The notes below the pieces were generated by a model that did no database searches, was not told the DNA's origin, and saw only the letters and a list, made by a program, of their open reading frames with translations. Below, one piece after another: positions 34,585-42,622 of a stretch of 64,000 nt of DNA (positions within the stretch are counted from its first letter, which is position 1; each line of letters starts with the position of its first letter). The DNA comes from DTGL01 sp038895395 (lineage in GTDB: Archaea; Iainarchaeota; Iainarchaeia; Iainarchaeales; DTGL01): assembly GCA_038895395.1 (NCBI GenBank), contig JAWANJ010000001.1, forward strand, positions 1 through 64,000. The letters run 5' to 3'. The position numbers were made by a program, and so were the translations under genes.

Positions 34585-36465
34585 GTGGTTTCACCGATAA
34601 ACAAAAATTCGGAATTGGGAAAATATTCTTATTTTTTGAGCAATAAGGATTGTTTTTTTCACAGATATTACGATACTGGTTTCAAGACAAAATGGACTGG
34701 CTTTTGGTCCAATGGCAAAAAGTATATTGAATTTTTTGACTTTAAGGTTTTTGGAAAATATCTTTCAGAGTCAAATTGCATAAAAGCAACATATGATTTT
34801 ACGAAAGCAACTCATGTTCATGCTATTGATGATGGTGTTTTTATTCAATCTGTTTGGACCCCGCTTTCTGGAGCTAAACTAGTTGTAGAGCTCCAAAGTG
34901 CAAACAACAAAAATTTTGAAGCTGAGTTTGAGTTTGCCATTAACATACGAAAGCGAGAAGAAAATTGGCATGATCGCGATTATGTAGTAAAACAGGATGA
35001 AAATGAAAATTGTATAAATGTTTCTTCTAGTTTGGGTCAAATAAATATTTGTGTTTCTGGAAGCGAAAGCCAGTTTGTGCCTTTGCATCAGTATTTTGAC
35101 CATTATCCATCTGGGGAAAAACAGCGATATTTTTTGCCGGGCATACTGAAACTAAAGGGCACAACTGTACGAATATTGTTTTCTTTGGAGAATGAGTCAG
35201 GTTTTGGTGACAACGAGCTTTTAAGCAAAAGAAGCTTTTATCGACAGCTCACCAACTGCATAGAGTGTGATGACCCTTTGATCTCTGGGTTATACAAAAA
35301 AGCCATTTTAAACATGGAGCTGCTTTTTTGTGGTAACTGTTATTACGCGGGTTTGCCCTGGTTTTTGCAGTTTTGGGCAAGAGATATGTTTTGGAGCTTA
35401 CCAGCTTTCTTGTATGCGGGTTTTTTAAATCGAGCTAAATCAGCATTAGAGGTTTTTTCAGATAAGGTTATCAATGGAAGAGTTCCAAATTATATCTACG
35501 GAGATGAAGTAAATTACTCTTCCATTGACTCCAGCATAATGTTTATATCTGCTTTAAGGGATTATATTGCGTTTTCAGGAGACACGGATTTTTTAGAGAA
35601 TAAAATCGACTTAGTTTGTGATATAATGCAGAGGCTTCTTGCAGTTACTGACAGCAGAGGGTTTATATCACATGATAGCAAAGAAAACGAAACTTGGATG
35701 GACAGTCTAAATAGGTATGAAACTGCCATAGAAATACAAGCCCTTTTTGTAAAGGCCCTTTCAGATTTTTCTGAGCTTGTATTTTTGGCAAAAAAACCAA
35801 GTGGTGCTGCTATGGCCTTAGCATTTGAGGCAGAGGGGCTTGCAAGAAGACAACAGCACTTATTTGAAAAAGTTTTTTACAACGATGGCAAGTATGCCGA
35901 CAGAATATGCGGTGAGCAAAAAGATTTCTCTAAAAGGCCAAATGCGCTTGTGCCTATTATGTTGGGGTTAAGCAAGTTTGGAATCGAAGAGTTTGAAAAG
36001 AGCGATATTTTATGCGAAAAAGGTGTAATGAGTCTTTCAAGTGAAAACAATGGATTTGATAGTGCTTCGTATCACAACGGCCAGGCATGGTCTCTTTGCA
36101 CTGGTTGGCTTGCATGTGCGGAGTTTGCTATGAATCGGGTTGAAAAAGGCTATGAAATACTTAAGATCATTGATGATTACACTTACGGTGACACGCCTGG
36201 CTGCATAGGAGAATCATGGAATAGCAAAACGTTTGAGCGTATGGGGTGTAATATCCAACTTTGGGGCGCAGCACTTGCTATAAGAGCTATAGATGAGTTT
36301 ATGCTTGGGATAAAACCATATGCTCCACGTCAAGAGATAGAAGTTTGCCCAAGGTTACCATCAAGTGTTGGATATGTTAAAAGGACTATAAATTTGGGTG
36401 GAAAAGAAACAAGCATCATTGTTAAGAAACAAGGCACATCAGTGAAAGTAGGCCTTTCACGTTAG
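34585..36465 (+). CDS. Glycogen debranching enzyme (amylo-alpha-1,6-glucosidase)
   Basis: Removes alpha-1,6 branches in glycogen. The 626-residue protein has an N-terminal beta-rich domain (to about 230) and a C-terminal (alpha/alpha)6 barrel with FLQFWARDMFWSLPAFLYAG, ENETWMDSLNRYETAIEIQ (catalytic acid region) and DTPGCIGESWNSKTFERMG, as in archaeal GDE and GH133. No signal peptide. The start is GTG 34585, about 27 bases after a TTAAAATAA box and without a ribosome site; the ATG two bases earlier is in another frame and stops at once. Divergent from the GT3 glycogen synthase with only 67 bases between, so the pair may share a control region. Confidence 0.91.
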   Translation: MVSPINKNSELGKYSYFLSNKDCFFHRYYDTGFKTKWTGFWSNGKKYIEFFDFKVFGKYLSESNCIKATYDFTKATHVHAIDDGVFIQSVWTPLSGAKLVVELQSANNKNFEAEFEFAINIRKREENWHDRDYVVKQDENENCINVSSSLGQINICVSGSESQFVPLHQYFDHYPSGEKQRYFLPGILKLKGTTVRILFSLENESGFGDNELLSKRSFYRQLTNCIECDDPLISGLYKKAILNMELLFCGNCYYAGLPWFLQFWARDMFWSLPAFLYAGFLNRAKSALEVFSDKVINGRVPNYIYGDEVNYSSIDSSIMFISALRDYIAFSGDTDFLENKIDLVCDIMQRLLAVTDSRGFISHDSKENETWMDSLNRYETAIEIQALFVKALSDFSELVFLAKKPSGAAMALAFEAEGLARRQQHLFEKVFYNDGKYADRICGEQKDFSKRPNALVPIMLGLSKFGIEEFEKSDILCEKGVMSLSSENNGFDSASYHNGQAWSLCTGWLACAEFAMNRVEKGYEILKIIDDYTYGDTPGCIGESWNSKTFERMGCNIQLWGAALAIRAIDEFMLGIKPYAPRQEIEVCPRLPSSVGYVKRTINLGGKETSIIVKKQGTSVKVGLSR

Positions 36466-36508
36466 ATTGCTTTTTTTAAATAAAGTTGCTTTTATTTATT
36501 AGAGCAGC

Positions 36509-37405
36509 ATGGGTATGAACCAAACAAATGAGAACAAGGAAAATATTGGAAACATAGTTGAAAAATATGTTGAGAACTTCAAAAGAGAACTGATTGTTGG
36601 TGGTTTTTCCAATAGGACCATTAAAATGTATCTGCTATATATCCGAGAATTTCTTGAGTTTATAAAAAAAGACCCATTGCTTGCAACTCGAGAGGATGTT
36701 ATAGCATACATGGCACACAAAAAAGAAAATAAGGCCACTGATTCTACGATGTGTTTGGTTTATTCTGCATTGAGACATTTCTTTAAAGAATATTTAAAAA
36801 GCGATGTGATGGAAGATATAAAGAGGCCAAAAAAGGGGACAAAGTTACCAGTTGTGATGACTAAAGAAGAGGTTATACGGATGATAAATGCTGCTGAAAG
36901 AAAAAAAGACAGACTGATAATGATGCTTCTTTACTCTAGCGGTATGCGTGTTAGCGAGGTAACAAAGCTGAAAATAAATGATATTAATTTTGCTGATAGA
37001 ACAGCAATAGTGCGCGGCGGTAAAGGGAATAAGGATAGAATAGTAATCTTGTCTGAGTCTTGGTTAAAAGATTTGAGTGATTATTTGAAAAAAAGAAAGG
37101 CAAAGACAGAATATGTTTTTTCAGATTATTTGGGCAGACCAATTTCAGTGGATACTATTCAGAGAATTGTAAGAAAGGCCAGAATTAAAGCAGGTATCGA
37201 AAAAAATGTGACACCACACAGTTTTAGACATACATTTGCTACACACCTTCTCGAGCGTGGTGAAAACATTAGAAAAATACAGGAGCTTTTGGGTCATAGC
37301 AACTTATCTACAACGCAGATATATACAAAAGTTTCTGTAGAGGAATTAAAGAAGGTCAAAAGCCCGTTGGACAATTTAGAAAAATTTGATAAATGCAATG
37401 GATAA
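36509..37405 (+). CDS. xerA: Tyrosine recombinase XerA
   Basis: Site-specific recombinase of 298 residues that resolves chromosome dimers at dif in archaea. N-terminal SAM-like domain (about 20 to 105) and catalytic domain with Arg in LLYSSGMRVSEV, Lys in VRGGKGNKDR, HSFRHTFATHLLERG, and the nucleophile Tyr in GHSNLSTTQIYTK. The short archaeal form and the lack of att-like repeats or phage genes nearby argue for the housekeeping enzyme rather than an integrase. I did not find a convincing dif palindrome beside it. The ATG lies about 30 bases after a TTTAAATAAA box. Confidence 0.93.
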   Translation: MGMNQTNENKENIGNIVEKYVENFKRELIVGGFSNRTIKMYLLYIREFLEFIKKDPLLATREDVIAYMAHKKENKATDSTMCLVYSALRHFFKEYLKSDVMEDIKRPKKGTKLPVVMTKEEVIRMINAAERKKDRLIMMLLYSSGMRVSEVTKLKINDINFADRTAIVRGGKGNKDRIVILSESWLKDLSDYLKKRKAKTEYVFSDYLGRPISVDTIQRIVRKARIKAGIEKNVTPHSFRHTFATHLLERGENIRKIQELLGHSNLSTTQIYTKVSVEELKKVKSPLDNLEKFDKCNG

Positions 37406-37563
37406 AAACAGCACAGAGGGTATTGTTCCGATAATGAAGCTCTAGCAAAAGTTTTAGGTGAGAAGATTGATTATAAAGATTTGGATCATAAACACAAAAT
37501 TTAAATATTAAAAAAACATATATTATGTGGTTCTTAGTTTTATTTATGAAGGGAGGGTTTGAG

Positions 37564-37818
37564 ATGACTGTGAGGCTTTCAGAGCTTTTTGGAAAGGAGA
37601 TATATACTGTTGACGGGGAAAGAAAAGGCAAGGTTTTTGACCTTGTAATAAATTTAGAAAAAGGACGTATAGAAACCATAACTACTGAACCTTTAAGAGC
37701 AAGTTCTAAAGCAGAGGCTAGAAAGATAATAACTGAAAAAAGCATACCTTATAGTAAAGTCATATCTGCAAAAGACATATTGTTGATTTCTACAAGACAG
37801 GAAGTTTCAAAGCAATAA
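37564..37818 (+). CDS. PRC-barrel domain protein
   Basis: Small 84-residue PRC-barrel protein (MTVRLSELFGKEIYTVDGER, then VFDLVINLEKGRIETITTE). Several archaeal PRC-barrel proteins of this size act in cell division with SepF/FtsZ (CdpB type); others bind RNA or photosynthetic reaction centres. The strong GGGAGGG ribosome site 37552-37558 fixes ATG 37564. Lying next to xerA makes a chromosome-segregation or division role attractive, but that is inference from context. Confidence 0.85.
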   Translation: MTVRLSELFGKEIYTVDGERKGKVFDLVINLEKGRIETITTEPLRASSKAEARKIITEKSIPYSKVISAKDILLISTRQEVSKQ

Positions 37819-37987
37819 CTCTTTGTTAAGGTTTCAACAATTGCATCTACGTTACTAACGTTAAAATGCTACCATGGTTTAGTAGCCAATTCTAAAAAGA
37901 TTGTTATGTACAAAGCAAAGTTTTTAATTTTTTTCAAATATTTTTATACATAAACATCGTCAAAACAATTGTTTTTTATTATCGGAA

Positions 37988-38572
37988 GTGCAGAGGGGGT
38001 CTAAAACGTTAAAAGCACATTTCTTACAATATAAGTTTATTGTGCCAAAAACACTAAGCAGGTCTTCTTACACCTATCAAAAACTTTTTAGAGCGCTTTA
38101 CGGTTATACTCAAGTAGTAAATAAATCAAATGGGAAAAGGTATAGGTATCATAGAAAAGGAATACTTTCTGATGTTCCTTTTATAAGGCCTTCTAAAAAT
38201 TCCCTTATAATACCAACTGATGCTTTGCAAAAATTGATTAACTTTTTTAATACTGGTGAAAATCCCGCTCATCGATGGACTGCTAAAGGTGATTGGAAGG
38301 CGGTTTATTACTTAAGTGACAAACAAATTAGTGAACAAAGTGTCGCTAGAGCATTTGAGCAAGTTTTGGATAGGCAATGGGTAAACTATGGCGGTGAAAA
38401 AATGCTTTTGGAAGATTTCTTATCAAAATTTGTGCCAAAAAAAGAAGAATTAAAAAATAAAAAAATAGTGCAATTCTGCAATTACTTAACTTCCCACGAA
38501 TGGTTTGCTAAAAGTTATGTATATTCTGACAGACTTAAAAAATTCAAAACTCTCTGCGAAAATCTATCTTAA
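37988..38572 (+). CDS. Unknown basic protein, 194 residues
   Basis: I do not recognise this protein. It is basic and soluble, with an N-terminal strand-rich part (FLQYKFIVPKTLSRSSYTYQ, KRYRYHRKGILSDVPFIRP, SLIIPTDALQKLINFF) and a helical C-terminal half (VARAFEQVLDRQWVNYGGE). The many Arg/Lys/Tyr residues suggest contact with nucleic acid. GTG 37988 is the only reasonable start; a TTTTTATACA box lies about 40 bases before it. It ends 3 bases from the convergent winged-helix gene. Neighbours on both sides are DNA-related (XerA, PRC, winged helix), which is suggestive only. Confidence 0.7.
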   Translation: MQRGSKTLKAHFLQYKFIVPKTLSRSSYTYQKLFRALYGYTQVVNKSNGKRYRYHRKGILSDVPFIRPSKNSLIIPTDALQKLINFFNTGENPAHRWTAKGDWKAVYYLSDKQISEQSVARAFEQVLDRQWVNYGGEKMLLEDFLSKFVPKKEELKNKKIVQFCNYLTSHEWFAKSYVYSDRLKKFKTLCENLS

Positions 38573-38575
38573 TGC

Positions 38576-39025
38576 TTATTTGCTTACAAGCTTTTTTATT
38601 AACTTTTTTTCTTTTTCTTTAGAGTACTCATCAGCATTATTTTCAGATACTGCTATTTCGAATAAGCATTCCTTTTTTCTCCACTTCATCCTACCACCTA
38701 CGCTATGTGTCTCTACTAAGTTAATGTCTACGAGTGTTTTCAAATATGGGTAAAGACTTCTTTCGTTTTTATAGTCAACACCAAAAAGCTCTTTTATTCT
38801 TCGTCTTATTTCTGGCATGTCAACCCATTCATCAAAGCCAAGTACATTAACTAAATGGTATGCTTGTGTGTTCTCGTTAAAAGACAAAAAATCCCATAGG
38901 GACCTTATTTCTTTTTTTACTTCTTCTTCAGGTATGCTTTTGTAAATTCGCTCTTCTTCTGTAGCCCAATTTTTTATCCTACTGCCTATTTTTATAAGAA
39001 ATCTTATCAATCTTTTCATTACCAT
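38576..39025 (-). CDS. Winged-helix-like protein
   Basis: Protein of 149 residues. The middle (about 50 to 125) has the helix-turn-helix plus wing pattern: MPEIRRRIKELFGVDYKNER, then SLYPYLKTLVDINLVETHSV and GGRMKWRKKE as the hairpin. The N-terminus MVMKRLIRFLIKIGSRIK is basic and amphipathic. It probably binds DNA or RNA as a transcription regulator, but no family is recognised. A TTTTTAAGTA box lies 26 to 33 bases before ATG 39025, so the mRNA is likely leaderless. Convergent with the unknown gene at 37988. Confidence 0.72.
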   Translation of the reverse strand: MVMKRLIRFLIKIGSRIKNWATEEERIYKSIPEEEVKKEIRSLWDFLSFNENTQAYHLVNVLGFDEWVDMPEIRRRIKELFGVDYKNERSLYPYLKTLVDINLVETHSVGGRMKWRKKECLFEIAVSENNADEYSKEKEKKLIKKLVSK

Positions 39026-39372
39026 ATTTATAGTTAATACTGTATTTACTTAAAAATTTTACTGTAAAAACTAGTAATGTAAGTAATTACAAGTAATGAT
39101 AAAAAGAAAAAAATTACACAGTTTATTCGTCTTTTTTATGATCCCTAACCATAACAAACTTAAAAATCTGTTTGTATTTTATTTTGTAACTTATTTTTTT
39201 ACATATTTGAAAAAATGCAAAAAATTTGGTTTTGTAAAAATTAATTAAAAATTACATAGATTAACCACCAAAACATTTTGCAATTTTAATTAAAACCATA
39301 ATTAGCGTGAATTACAAACTACAATAATGAATAATTAAAATTTAGAAATTTCGCTTAGGTGAAATTTTAACT
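39026..39372. other. AT-rich non-coding stretch
   Basis: About 347 bases with no plausible gene. It is markedly AT-rich, with several short copies of AATTACA (around 39084, 39112, 39249, 39312), a box for the winged-helix gene at its left end, and an imperfect hairpin AAATTTC...GTGAAATTT at 39345-39368 just downstream of the initiator tRNA. No tRNA, Shine-Dalgarno site or known RNA fold was found inside it. Replication-origin-like composition is noted, but there is no orc1/cdc6 gene or ORB element here. Confidence 0.5.
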
Positions 39373-39447
39373 TAGCGGGGGATGGATTTGAACCATCGAC
39401 CTTCGGGTTATGAGCCCGACGGGCACTCCAAGCTGCCCCACCCCGCT
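39373..39447 (-). tRNA. Initiator tRNA-Met (CAT)
   Basis: Cloverleaf on the minus strand: acceptor stem AGCGGGG with CCCCGCT, anticodon arm TCGGG-CTCATAA-CCCGA, T-loop TTCAAAT, discriminator A. The A1:U72 pair and three G:C pairs (GGG/CCC) next to the anticodon loop mark the archaeal initiator. CCA is not encoded. It lies alone between the AT-rich stretch and tfe. Confidence 0.95.
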
Positions 39448-39622
39448 TTTGTTTTTAAATAAAACATCTTTTTGTTTTTCTTTTTAAAATATTTTCAAAT
39501 TTATTTTATAACAACCATCAGAGATTTATTAAAACTATTTTTTCTAAAATAAATGTTTTTAGGCGATATTTTTTTAAATCAAATCTTTATTATCTTGTGT
39601 AAAACTTGTCCAATATTTTGTG

Positions 39623-40153
39623 TTATTTTATCTTACTAAGACCATCTATCTGTTTTCTTATCGCACTTATTCTTTTATTTATTTCAGTTTGCATTTTTCT
39701 TGGGTTTAAACAATCCATGTCTAAACCACATTCTGGGCACTTAAAGTTATACTCTGCTGCAATCTCAAAAGGAACCTCACAACAACCTTTTTTACATATA
39801 AATAAAGTGTAATTTTCTTTTAATGCTCTTTCTTTTTCAAGTTTTTCAGCAACCTCACAAAGTTCGTTTATAATAAGCTCTACAAGTTTTTTTTTGTCAA
39901 TATACCATGTATAGTTATACCAACCGCTTTTCTCATCACGATCTTTTTCATAGTTTACTATCCCTCTATAGTGCAACCTGTTAAGTATGGTTCTTACTTC
40001 GGTAACCTTTAAACCGGTTTTTTCAGCTATCTTTTCATCTTTTAAAGGCCTCTTACTTTCCCAAAGAACTGCAGCAACTTTTTCAGATCCGACACCAGCG
40101 CTTTTTTGTAGGAAATCAACCAATATTTGTTCCTTATAGATTTTGGATTTCAT
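39623..40153 (-). CDS. tfe: Transcription factor E (TFIIE-alpha homologue)
   Basis: Archaeal TFE helps open promoter DNA with TBP, TFB and RNA polymerase. The 177-residue protein has the extended winged helix (SEKVAAVLWESKRPLKDEKI, then VRTILNRLHYRGIVNYEKDR) and a zinc ribbon with CKKGC and CPEC near 128 to 152, plus a C-terminal helix. The ATG overlaps the trm56 stop as TAATG with GGGGTTGAG before it; a longer start at 40174 is possible. The tfe-trm56 pairing is common in archaea. Confidence 0.95.
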   Translation of the reverse strand: MKSKIYKEQILVDFLQKSAGVGSEKVAAVLWESKRPLKDEKIAEKTGLKVTEVRTILNRLHYRGIVNYEKDRDEKSGWYNYTWYIDKKKLVELIINELCEVAEKLEKERALKENYTLFICKKGCCEVPFEIAAEYNFKCPECGLDMDCLNPRKMQTEINKRISAIRKQIDGLSKIK

Positions 40154-40674
40154 TAGCTCAACCCCTGTTTGCATTTTTTTTCTCCAGCTTTTATAATTGC
40201 TCCATGAAACTCTTTTTTAAGCTCTTTCCCATCAAAATACCAATCTAGAAAAACAGCCAATGCTGCAATCTCGCTATGTGGCTGCTTAGTTATTGCAATG
40301 TTATAATCACTTTCACAGTAAACGCGTGCTTCAACCTTTTTTGATCCGATTATAACCCCTATTTTTTCATTTTCCCTTATTTTATCAATTTCATTTTCTA
40401 TTGGCTTACCATACATTGTGAGATGAACAATTTTATAACCCTGCTTCTTAAGGTTTTTTACCTCTTCTAACCAACTGTTTTTAAATTCTATGCTGAAAGA
40501 ACCGCCCCATCTTTTAACAACACTTCTTATGGTTTTTATAATTCCCTCATCTTTTGGACCGAATATGACTATTCCATCTGAGCCAAAAGCTCTTGCTACT
40601 AAACAGCAATGTGTAGTAACCCTTTCATCCCTTTTTGGTCTGTGTCCATATCTTAGTACTATTACAGAAGGCAT
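40153..40674 (-). CDS. trm56: tRNA (cytidine(56)-2'-O)-methyltransferase
   Basis: SPOUT methyltransferase that 2'-O-methylates C56 in the T-loop of archaeal tRNAs. Diagnostic start VIVLRYGHRPKRDERVTTHC followed by LVARAFGSDGIVIFG; the C-terminal knot region includes GVIIGSKKVEARVY and NIAITKQPHSEIAALAVFLD. 173 residues from ATG 40674 (a TTG codon precedes it). Translationally coupled to tfe. Family assignment is firm. Confidence 0.95.
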   Translation of the reverse strand: MPSVIVLRYGHRPKRDERVTTHCCLVARAFGSDGIVIFGPKDEGIIKTIRSVVKRWGGSFSIEFKNSWLEEVKNLKKQGYKIVHLTMYGKPIENEIDKIRENEKIGVIIGSKKVEARVYCESDYNIAITKQPHSEIAALAVFLDWYFDGKELKKEFHGAIIKAGEKKCKQGLS

Positions 40675-40810
40675 CAAAAATTATTTTTCCAGCAAAATTA
40701 TTAATTAATTTTGTATTAAAACTTATTATTGCTAATACCTAGAGCATGCTGTTTTTAAACAGCTTACAGTAAAAATTTTATGTGTTTTCCCCAACCAAAT
40801 ATGTGTTTAA

Positions 40811-40883
40811 GGGCCCGTAGCTCAGCTGGCAGAGCACTGGACTTTTAATCCAGGTGTCGCGGGTTCAAATCCCGTCGGGCCCA
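40811..40883 (+). tRNA. tRNA-Lys (TTT)
   Basis: Acceptor GGGCCCG with CGGGCCC, anticodon arm CTGGA-CTTTTAA-TCCAG, T-arm GCGGG-TTCAAAT-CCCGT. Discriminator A at 40883. The next tRNA starts after a single base, and lysyl-tRNA synthetase follows the pair, so tRNA and its synthetase probably share a transcript. Confidence 0.96.
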
Positions 40884-40884
40884 T

Positions 40885-40975
40885 GGGGCTGTGGTGTAGT
40901 CTGGTCTAGCATACCAGCTTTGGGAAATTAAATTCAAAAAAGCTGGAGACCCGGGTTCAAATCCCAGCAGCCCCA
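40885..40975 (+). tRNA. tRNA-Pro (TGG) with a 16-base intron
   Basis: Acceptor GGGGCTG with CAGCCCC, anticodon stem CCAGC/GCTGG, T-arm with TTCAAAT. The anticodon loop is 23 bases long instead of 7. Removing 40925-40940 leaves loop TTTGGGA with anticodon TGG and the intron at the usual archaeal position after base 37. Mature length 75. The intron must be cut by the tRNA-splicing endonuclease. Confidence 0.93.
40925..40940 (+). other. tRNA-Pro intron (position 37/38)
   Basis: Sixteen-base AT-rich insertion AAATTAAATTCAAAAA between G37 and A38. The bases around it allow the stem to extend (CCAGCTTT with AAAGCTGG), so the precursor can form a helix-bulge structure rather than a strict bulge-helix-bulge. 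Exact cut sites are inferred from restoring a 7-base loop. Confidence 0.8.
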
Positions 40976-40993
40976 ATAAATTGAGGTGAGTTT

Positions 40994-42484
40994 TTGAAGG
41001 ATTTAATCACAGATGAAGAAATTAAAAAACTGGGGTTTGACGAATCTAAATTAAAAAAGCTAAGAGAAATTTTGGCAAAAGGCATAAACCCATATGCATA
41101 TAGCTTTAAAGAAACCACTAAAATAAAGGACATTCTAAAAAAATATGATAAAATAACTCATGAAAAAACAAAAGAAAAGCTGCGCGTAGCAGGCCGTTTG
41201 TATACTATCAGATATCACGGTAAAGCTATCTTTGCAGACATAAGAGATTCAGACGAAAAGATCCAATTGTACCTTAGAGAAGACGAAATTGGAAAAGACA
41301 AATACTCTTTTTTCAGAAACTTTATAGATGTTGGAGACATAATTGGAGTTGAAGGTCATGTCTTTAGAACAAAGCTTGGTGAGATAACCATATGGGCCAC
41401 AAGCTATGAGCTACTTGCAAAGTCTCTTATTGTCATGCCTGAAAAGTTTCATGGTTTGCAAGACATAGAACGACGATATAGAGAAAGATACCTGGATCTT
41501 ATCTGCAATCAAGAAACACGGGAAGTGTTTAAAATAAGAACAAAAATACTCTACCTGATGAGAAAATACTTGATTTCAAAAGGTTTTTTGGAAGTGGAAA
41601 CTCCAATCCTCCAACCTTTGTATGGTGGTGCAAATGCAAAACCATTTGAAACGTACCATAATTTTCTCAAACAGAAGCTATACTTAAGGATTGCCCCGGA
41701 GCTTTATTTAAAGCGCCTTGTAGTTGGTGGTTTTGATAAAGTTTTTGAGATAGCAAAAAATTTTAGGAACGAAAGCATAGATACCCTGCATAATCCTGAA
41801 TTTACAATGATCGAAATATATGAGGCCTATAAAGACTATGCTGACATGATAGAACTCACTGAAGATATGCTAAGCTATATTGTAAAAGAAACCATAGGTT
41901 CATACAAAGTAAAATTTTTTGAAAATGAGATAGATTTTAAACCAAAATGGAAAGTTGCCACGATGTGTGACTTGATTGAAAGTAACATTGGCATAGACGT
42001 GACTGGCAAAGAGCTAGCTGAACTCAAAAAATTGGCAGAAAAAAAAGGCATTAGAGACGCTAAAAATTTAAATAACAGGGGTGAAATAATTGTTGCGCTT
42101 TTTGAAAACTTTGTAGAAGATACTTTGATTCAACCAACATTTGTAACTGAGTTTCCAGTAGAGGTATCACCGCTGGCTAAAGAGAGCAGAACTAAAAAAG
42201 GCTTTAGCGAAAGGTTTGAACTTTTTATAAATGGTTGGGAAATAGCAAACGGTTTTTCAGAACTAAACGATCCTATAAACCAAAAGGTAAGGTTTGAAGA
42301 GCAAATTGCTTCTAAAAAAGAAACTCCAAAAGTGCTGGATTATGACTACATCAAAGCATTGGGCTATGGTTTACCGCCAACTGGCGGCGTAGGCATAGGA
42401 ATAGATCGCTTTACAATGTTGCTCACAAATAAAAATTCAATAAAAGAAGTAATTTTGTTCCCACACATGAGGCCATCGGAGTGA
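40994..42484 (+). CDS. lysS: Lysyl-tRNA synthetase, class II
   Basis: Charges tRNA-Lys. The 496-residue protein is the class II type: N-terminal OB-fold anticodon domain (LRVAGRLYTIRYHGKAIFAD), motif 1 around FLEVETPILQPLYGGANAKP, motif 2 FEIAKNFRNESIDTLHNPEF, and motif 3 GYGLPPTGGVGIGIDRFTML. Most archaea carry the unrelated class I LysRS, so this is the minority form. TTG start with GAGGTGAG before it; tRNA-Lys and tRNA-Pro lie just upstream. Transfer or ancient retention cannot be told apart here. Confidence 0.97.
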   Translation: MKDLITDEEIKKLGFDESKLKKLREILAKGINPYAYSFKETTKIKDILKKYDKITHEKTKEKLRVAGRLYTIRYHGKAIFADIRDSDEKIQLYLREDEIGKDKYSFFRNFIDVGDIIGVEGHVFRTKLGEITIWATSYELLAKSLIVMPEKFHGLQDIERRYRERYLDLICNQETREVFKIRTKILYLMRKYLISKGFLEVETPILQPLYGGANAKPFETYHNFLKQKLYLRIAPELYLKRLVVGGFDKVFEIAKNFRNESIDTLHNPEFTMIEIYEAYKDYADMIELTEDMLSYIVKETIGSYKVKFFENEIDFKPKWKVATMCDLIESNIGIDVTGKELAELKKLAEKKGIRDAKNLNNRGEIIVALFENFVEDTLIQPTFVTEFPVEVSPLAKESRTKKGFSERFELFINGWEIANGFSELNDPINQKVRFEEQIASKKETPKVLDYDYIKALGYGLPPTGGVGIGIDRFTMLLTNKNSIKEVILFPHMRPSE

Positions 42485-42486
42485 TG

Positions 42487-42496
42487 TTTAAAAAAT
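42487..42496 (+). promoter_or_regulatory. TATA-like box of tRNA-Phe
   Basis: TTTAAAAAAT centred about 27 bases before the tRNA-Phe 5' end, immediately after the lysS stop codon. Position and sequence fit an archaeal box A; it suggests the tRNA has its own promoter rather than depending on lysS transcription. Confidence 0.5.
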
Positions 42497-42518
42497 CTAT
42501 AAACAATTTCTATCTTAT

Positions 42519-42590
42519 GGGGCGGTAGCTCAGAGGGAGAGCACACGGCTGAAGACCGTGGTGTCGCGAGTTCGAGTCTCGCCCGCCCCA
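42519..42590 (+). tRNA. tRNA-Phe (GAA)
   Basis: Acceptor GGGGCGG with CCGCCCC, anticodon arm CACGG-CTGAAGA-CCGTG, T-arm GCGAG-TTCGAGT-CTCGC, discriminator A. CCA not encoded. Placed between lysS and the convergent KaiC-like gene. Confidence 0.95.
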
Positions 42591-42622
42591 ATAATATTTT
42601 TTCAAACAGTAATAGGCTGGTT

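Noticed and set aside
36440..37563. A dif site beside xerA
   Set aside because: I looked for a 28-base imperfect palindrome on both sides and saw none convincing.
39345..39368. Hairpin after the initiator tRNA as a terminator
   Set aside because: The stem is only about 7 bases, AT-rich, and no T tract follows it in the direction of transcription.
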